DNA from: Pseudomonadota bacterium
Lineage (GTDB): Bacteria > Myxococcota_A > Polyangia > Haliangiales > Haliangiaceae
Direction of reading: 5' to 3'
NCBI GenBank assembly: GCA_023428295.1
Contig: JAEYYV010000163.1
Span: 1 to 15,308 of the forward strand
DNA length: 15,308 nt
Shown here: piece after piece, positions 11,804 through 15,308 of the stretch
Layout: every line of letters starts with the position of its first letter
Numbering within the stretch: the stretch's first letter is position 1
The notes under the pieces: generated by a model
What the model saw: only the letters and a program-made list of their open reading frames with translations
Database searches by the model: none
Told to the model about the DNA's origin: nothing
Program-made: the position numbers and the translations under genes

Positions 11804-12394
11804 GTGTCGCACGCGCCGCCCCACGAAGACCTGATCAAGCGGGTCCTCGGCACCAATGTCCTCGAGCTCAAGCTCGGTCGCCTCTCCTTCGAGGAAGCCG
11901 ACCACAACACGACGTGCAAAGTCAGCGTGATCGAGGGTGACCAGACGATCGAGATGGAGGCCAAAGGCGTCGGCGTCGTCGACGCGATCTTCCACGCGCT
12001 CCTCGACCGATACGCCCGCGAGTACCAATCGCTGAACACGCTCAGCCTGACCGGCTTCCACGTCGGCGCGGAGCTCGCGACCAAGAAGAAGGACGCGGGT
12101 GTCGACGCGGTGGGCGAGGTCACGCTCGACATCACCAACAGTGAAGGCCGCGTCTTCACGTTCAGCGACAAGTCGCGCTCGGTGACCATCTCCATCGCGC
12201 GCGCGGTGCTGAAGATCATCATGTACTTCGTCAACGCGGAGCGCGCCTTCGTCACGCTGCACAACGCGCGTCGCGATGCGGCCGCGCGCAATCGCGAAGA
12301 TCTTGTCTCGCGGTACACCGCCGAGATGGCGCAGGTCGTCGAGAGCACGAGCTACGCGGAAGTGATCGCGAACATCCGCAAAGAGCTGACCTAG
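11804..12394 (+). CDS. Stand-alone LeuA/CimA-type regulatory domain protein
   Basis: This 196-residue protein resembles the C-terminal allosteric (LeuA dimer) domain of isopropylmalate and citramalate synthases, with no catalytic TIM barrel attached. Matching blocks are TTCKVSVIEGDQTIEMEAKGVGVVDAIFHALLDRY (36-70), including the GxGxVDAxxxAL signature, then LNTLSLTGFHVGAEL (77-91), AGVDAVGEVTLDI (98-110), and SVTISIARAVLKIIMYFVNA (126-145) for the S..DI..AS..A helix. In the parent enzymes this domain binds leucine or isoleucine. Here the usual SxDIxxAS residues are altered, so ligand binding may differ. A charged helical tail (about 155-195) is extra. The GTG start is set by TAGACT 7 bp upstream. 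The open frame continues upstream to 11129 but runs antisense to the UDG gene there. It may be an amino-acid sensor. Confidence 0.65.
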   Translation: MSHAPPHEDLIKRVLGTNVLELKLGRLSFEEADHNTTCKVSVIEGDQTIEMEAKGVGVVDAIFHALLDRYAREYQSLNTLSLTGFHVGAELATKKKDAGVDAVGEVTLDITNSEGRVFTFSDKSRSVTISIARAVLKIIMYFVNAERAFVTLHNARRDAAARNREDLVSRYTAEMAQVVESTSYAEVIANIRKELT

Positions 12395-12399
12395 CCGAG

Positions 12400-13836
12400 C
12401 TAGTGGCGCGTGGCCGCGTGAACGAACGGCTGCGCCGCTTCGAGCTGCGCTGCGACGCGCAGCAGGAGATCCTCGCGGCCGTACGCGGCGACGAGCTGGA
12501 CCCCGATCGGCAAGCCGTCCTTGTTGCGATAGAGCGGGATCGAGCACGCGGGCTGCCCCGTCGCGTTGAACGGCGGCGTGAACGGCGTGAAGTCCGCCGC
12601 GCGGAAGATGCCGGCGAGCGGATCATCGGGCGGCGACGCGAACGTGCCGAGCGGAACCGGCGGCTCGGCGACGGTGGGCGTGAGCCACAGATCGTGCGCT
12701 TCCCAGAACCGCGCGGCCTCGCGCGTGTTGCGATGGATCCAGCGCCACGCATCCATGTACGCGTGCCCGGGCACGAGACGACCGAGCTCCGCGAGCGCCC
12801 ACGTCAGGCGCTCCACCTCGTGCTCCTCGATCGGCCGACCGATCGCGCGCGCCGCTTCGTCGAGCTCGGCGGTCACGCCCACGGACCACAACGTCAAGAA
12901 GCGCGGCGTCCACTCGGGATCGTGGAGCGCGGCGGGGAACGCCTCCTCGACGTGGTGGCCGAGCGAGGACAAGAGCTTCGCGGCGTGGGCGACCGCGGCG
13001 ACACAATCCGCGTGCGAGTCGACGAGCTGTCCGTCGAGCCCGGGGTGCTTGGTGTAGAAGCCGATCTTCAGCCTGCCCGTCGGCGTGGTCATCTCCGCCG
13101 AGTACGGCCGGATCTGCGTCGGCGCGGCGTACGGATCGCCAGCCACGGGACCCGCGATCGCGTCGAGCACCGCGGCGGAGTCGCGGACCGTGCGTGACAC
13201 GACGTGCTCGCAGACGAGTCCGCCGGTGGCGTCGCCGAGGTGCGGCGCGAGGGAGACGCGTGCGCGCGAGGGCTTGAGGCCGAACAGCCCGCAACACGCC
13301 GCGGGGATGCGGATCGATCCACCGCCGTCGTTGGCGTGCGCGATGGGCACGAGGCCGGCGGCGACCGCTGCAGCGGACCCACCGCTCGATCCGCCCGTGG
13401 TGCGCGAGAGGTCATACGGGTTCTTCGTCGGGGGCCACGCGGGCGGCTCGCACGCAGGGAGGATGCCGAGCTCGCTCGAGTTGGTCTTGCCGACGACGAT
13501 GAAGCCGGCCTTCTTGAACTGTGTGACGAGGTGCGAGTCGGTTGGCACCGTGAAGCCGGCGCGCTTGAGCGGCAAGAGTCCGCCGGTGTGCAGCGCTCCG
13601 CCGACGGTGGCGCAGATGTCCTTGATGAGGATCGGCACACCACGGAACGGGCCGGGCGGTGCGTTCTTCGCGTCGGCCCGCGCCTGATCGTAGAGCGGCA
13701 CGATCACCGCGCCGAGCTCCGCGTTGTGCTTCTCGATGCGCGTGATGGCTAACTCGACGAGCTCCTCGGGCGAGGCCTTGCCCGTGCGCACGAGCTCCGC
13801 GCATGCAGTGGCATCGAGATCAGCGACAGCGGTCAT
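12400..13836 (-). CDS. Amidase-signature family hydrolase
   Basis: This 478-residue enzyme has the amidase signature fold, which includes GatA, fatty-acid amide hydrolase and aryl or nitrile-derived amidases. The Ser-cisSer-Lys triad is visible: Lys72 in GVPILIKD, cis-Ser150/151 in TTGGSSGGSAAAVAAG, and the nucleophile Ser174 in DGGGSIRIPAACCGLFGLKP. The length is typical. No GatB or GatC gene lies nearby, so a role in tRNA amidation is unlikely and an amide catabolism or detoxification role is more plausible. ATG 13836 is favoured over ATG 13872 because family members begin near MTAVADLDATACAELVRTG and because TACTGT lies 6 bp upstream. It is divergent from the SDR operon and converges on the LeuA-domain gene with a 5-bp gap. 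Substrate is unknown. Confidence 0.85.
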   Translation of the reverse strand: MTAVADLDATACAELVRTGKASPEELVELAITRIEKHNAELGAVIVPLYDQARADAKNAPPGPFRGVPILIKDICATVGGALHTGGLLPLKRAGFTVPTDSHLVTQFKKAGFIVVGKTNSSELGILPACEPPAWPPTKNPYDLSRTTGGSSGGSAAAVAAGLVPIAHANDGGGSIRIPAACCGLFGLKPSRARVSLAPHLGDATGGLVCEHVVSRTVRDSAAVLDAIAGPVAGDPYAAPTQIRPYSAEMTTPTGRLKIGFYTKHPGLDGQLVDSHADCVAAVAHAAKLLSSLGHHVEEAFPAALHDPEWTPRFLTLWSVGVTAELDEAARAIGRPIEEHEVERLTWALAELGRLVPGHAYMDAWRWIHRNTREAARFWEAHDLWLTPTVAEPPVPLGTFASPPDDPLAGIFRAADFTPFTPPFNATGQPACSIPLYRNKDGLPIGVQLVAAYGREDLLLRVAAQLEAAQPFVHAATRH

Positions 13837-13842
13837 GAACGG

Positions 13843-13848
13843 ACAGTA
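13843..13848 (-). promoter_or_regulatory. Putative -10 (TACTGT), leaderless-type
   Basis: TACTGT on the minus strand lies 6 bp before the ATG at 13836. With the TAAGTT on the other strand it makes a back-to-back promoter pair within a 60-bp divergent gap. Confidence 0.35.
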
Positions 13849-13883
13849 CAGCGCGCGCATGGCGACGCGCACGCACCCCGAGG

Positions 13884-13889
13884 TAAGTT
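13884..13889 (+). promoter_or_regulatory. Putative -10 (TAAGTT), leaderless-type
   Basis: TAAGTT lies 7 bp before the ATG at 13897, with no clear Shine-Dalgarno site in range. It would drive the SDR-RidA-hydratase operon. Confidence 0.4.
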
Positions 13890-13896
13890 CCGCGGC

Positions 13897-14658
13897 ATGA
13901 GTGGTAGCGGAGCTCTCGCGGGCAAGTTGGCGTTGGTCACCGGCGGTGGCCGGGGCATCGGCGCGGCGATCGCCAGGTCACTCGCAGGCGCGGGCGCGCG
14001 CGTGATCGTGTGCGGGCGCAACAAGCAAGATCTCGACGCGCTCGCGAAAGAGATCGGCGGCGTATCGATCCAGCTCGACCTGCTCGATCGCAAAGCGAGC
14101 GACGAGATGTTCGCGTCCGTCGGGCACGTCGATGTCCTCGTCAACAACGCCGGCGTCGCCGAGAGCGCGTCGCTCGAGCGGACCACGGATGCGATCTGGG
14201 ATCGCGTGATGGAGCTCGACGCCACGGCGCCGTTTCGCGTGACGCGTGCGTTCGTGCCGAGCATGGTGAAGGCGGGGTGGGGCCGCGTGATCAACATCGC
14301 GTCCAACGCCGGCGTGTCCGGCTACGGATACACGGCCGCGTACTGCGCCGCGAAGCACGCGATGGTCGGCATGACCCGCGCGCTCGCGATCGATCTCGCG
14401 AGGACCGGCGTCACGATCAACGCGATCTGTCCCGGCTGGGTCGAGACGCAGATGGTGGAGGAGGCGGTGACGCGCATCGCGTCCAAGACAGGACGCACCG
14501 CGGAAGAGGCGCGCAGCTCGCTCGCGTCGATGTCGCCGCAGAAGCGCATGATCGAGCCCGCCGAGGTGGCGCACCTCGCGCTGATGCTGTGCGCGCACGA
14601 GTCGCGAGGCATTCACGGGCAGACCATCGTCGTCGATGGCGGAGCGGTGCTGAAGTGA
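13897..14658 (+). CDS. SDR-family NAD(P)-dependent oxidoreductase
   Basis: This 253-residue classical short-chain dehydrogenase oxidises or reduces a hydroxyl/keto pair with NAD(P). It has TGGGRGIG (15-22) for the nucleotide, NNAG (83-86), Ser136 in NIASNAG and the Tyr149-xxx-Lys153 pair in YCAAK. The C-terminal ICPGWVETQM and GQTIVVDGG are also standard. The Asn of the usual N-S-Y-K tetrad aligns with Asp108 (ELDATAPF), an uncommon change. No basic residue directly follows the first strand's Cys39-Gly40 except Arg41, which could favour NADP. It heads an operon whose next gene overlaps it by four bases (GTGA). Together with RidA and enoyl-CoA hydratase partners, it may be a 3-hydroxyacyl-CoA dehydrogenase of an aromatic-acid pathway. 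Confidence 0.9.
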   Translation: MSGSGALAGKLALVTGGGRGIGAAIARSLAGAGARVIVCGRNKQDLDALAKEIGGVSIQLDLLDRKASDEMFASVGHVDVLVNNAGVAESASLERTTDAIWDRVMELDATAPFRVTRAFVPSMVKAGWGRVINIASNAGVSGYGYTAAYCAAKHAMVGMTRALAIDLARTGVTINAICPGWVETQMVEEAVTRIASKTGRTAEEARSSLASMSPQKRMIEPAEVAHLALMLCAHESRGIHGQTIVVDGGAVLK

Positions 14659-15068
14659 GCGCGCCCGAAGTTCTCGTCGAGGGATGGCCCGCACCGAAGG
14701 GCTTCGCGAACGGTCGCGTCGGTCACGGCAAGGTCGTTCATGTCGCGGGACAGATCGGCATGGACGCGCACGGAGCGTGGGCGACCGCGTCGTCTGGCTC
14801 CGACTTCATTCCTCAGTTCGCGCAAGCGCTCGACAACGTCCTCGCGGTGGTTCGCGCGGCCGGCGGAGAGCCGACCGACATCGCCGAGATGACCGTGTTC
14901 GTCACGAACATGCAGGCGTATCGCGACACGCGGAGGGAGCTCGCCGCGGTCTGGCGCCCTCGACTCGGCAAGCACTTCCCCGCGATGGCGCTGATCGGCG
15001 TGTCCGAGCTGTTCGAGGCAACGGCGCTGGTCGAGATCCAAGCGGTCGCGTACATCGGAGGTTCGTAG
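14655..15068 (+). CDS. RidA/YjgF-family protein lacking the key Arg
   Basis: This 137-residue RidA (YjgF/YER057c/UK114) family protein is of the usual size. Family blocks seen: VVHVAGQIGMDAHG (27-40), FAQALDNVLAVVRAAGG (55-71), DIAEMTVFVTNMQAY (75-89) and ALVEIQAVAYI (124-134). RidA deaminases use an Arg (Arg105 in E. coli) that follows the Pro before this last strand. Here that region reads PAMALIGVSEL (109-119), so the Arg is replaced by Met111 and classical imine deamination is doubtful. Relatives in catabolic operons often act in other hydrolytic steps. The GTG start overlaps the SDR stop as GTGA, with GGAG ten bases upstream. The gene is followed three bases later by an enoyl-CoA hydratase. 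Confidence 0.85.
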   Translation: MSAPEVLVEGWPAPKGFANGRVGHGKVVHVAGQIGMDAHGAWATASSGSDFIPQFAQALDNVLAVVRAAGGEPTDIAEMTVFVTNMQAYRDTRRELAAVWRPRLGKHFPAMALIGVSELFEATALVEIQAVAYIGGS

Positions 15069-15070
15069 CG

Positions 15071-15308
15071 ATGGCCAGTGTTCCCACACCCACGTCGTTC
15101 GCGATGCAGCTCGAGAAGGGCGTCGCGACCATCACGCTCGATCGCGAGAAGCGGCTCAACGCGCTGACGTTCGAGGTCTATCAGGAGCTCGCCGAGGTGT
15201 TCGAGGCGCTCGATCGCTTCGACGAGGTCCGCGCGATCGTCATCACCGGACGCGGCCGCGGCTTCTGCTCCGGCGGCGATCAGGACGACATCATCAAGCA
15301 CCTGCTCG
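15071..15308 (+). CDS. Enoyl-CoA hydratase/isomerase, cut by window end
   Basis: These are the first 79 residues of a crotonase-family protein that runs past the right edge. Family signs are GVATITLDREKRLNALT (17-33), the helix FEVYQELAEVFEALDRFDEVRAIVITG (34-60), and the oxyanion-hole segment GRGFCSGGD (62-70), which corresponds to the common GxxFCAGGD. A GGAGG site lies nine bases before the ATG, within the end of the RidA gene. Hydration or isomerisation of an acyl-CoA is expected; the substrate is unknown. It is the third gene of the SDR-RidA operon. Confidence 0.85.
   Translation, partial: MASVPTPTSFAMQLEKGVATITLDREKRLNALTFEVYQELAEVFEALDRFDEVRAIVITGRGRGFCSGGDQDDIIKHLL

Overview
The window looks like a piece of a high-GC genome from the phylum Myxococcota. 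The best direct evidence is a MYXO-CTERM-type tail (Gly-Gly-Cys, one hydrophobic helix, four Arg) on the 611-residue protein at 5217-7052. An AgmX/PglI-like membrane protein, six predicted lipoproteins and dense third-position G/C fit the same reading. I see no rRNA, tRNA, CRISPR array, transposase or phage gene. This looks like ordinary chromosome rather than an island.

Layout. 88-909 (+) is a Gly-rich lipoprotein with a duplicated domain. 961-1890 (+) is a GH114-type glycosidase lipoprotein. It converges on a leftward three-gene operon (4153 to 1898) with two molybdenum-storage-protein (MoSto) subunit homologues and a small lipoprotein. 7052 to 4243 (-) is a two-gene unit of the MYXO-CTERM surface protein and a dihaem-type lipoprotein, ending in a hairpin terminator. 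A 336-bp intergenic stretch (7053-7388) is rich in palindromes and holds a 26-bp tandem duplication. 9068 to 7389 (-) is a pair of lipoproteins, divergent from the AgmX-like gene at 9180-9857 (+). Then come an M20 metallopeptidase and a UDG-superfamily protein (both -), a free-standing LeuA/CimA-type regulatory domain (11804-12394, +) and an amidase (-). The right end is a rightward operon of an SDR, a RidA-family protein and a truncated enoyl-CoA hydratase. It resembles part of a CoA-linked aromatic-acid degradation cluster.

How the genes work together. The MoSto pair probably makes one hetero-oligomeric metal-storage complex. One of its two subunits has lost the usual kinase-fold Lys and Arg, so the subunits probably have different roles. 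The haem lipoprotein and MYXO-CTERM protein are probably both exported and may act together at the cell surface. The SDR, RidA and hydratase genes are translationally linked or nearly so and probably share one catabolic route.

A pattern across the whole window: most genes that head a transcription unit have a TAnnnT hexamer 6-8 bp before the start codon and no clear Shine-Dalgarno site, as expected for leaderless mRNAs. Genes inside operons usually have AGGAG-type sites or start/stop overlaps. I used this pattern to choose several start codons.
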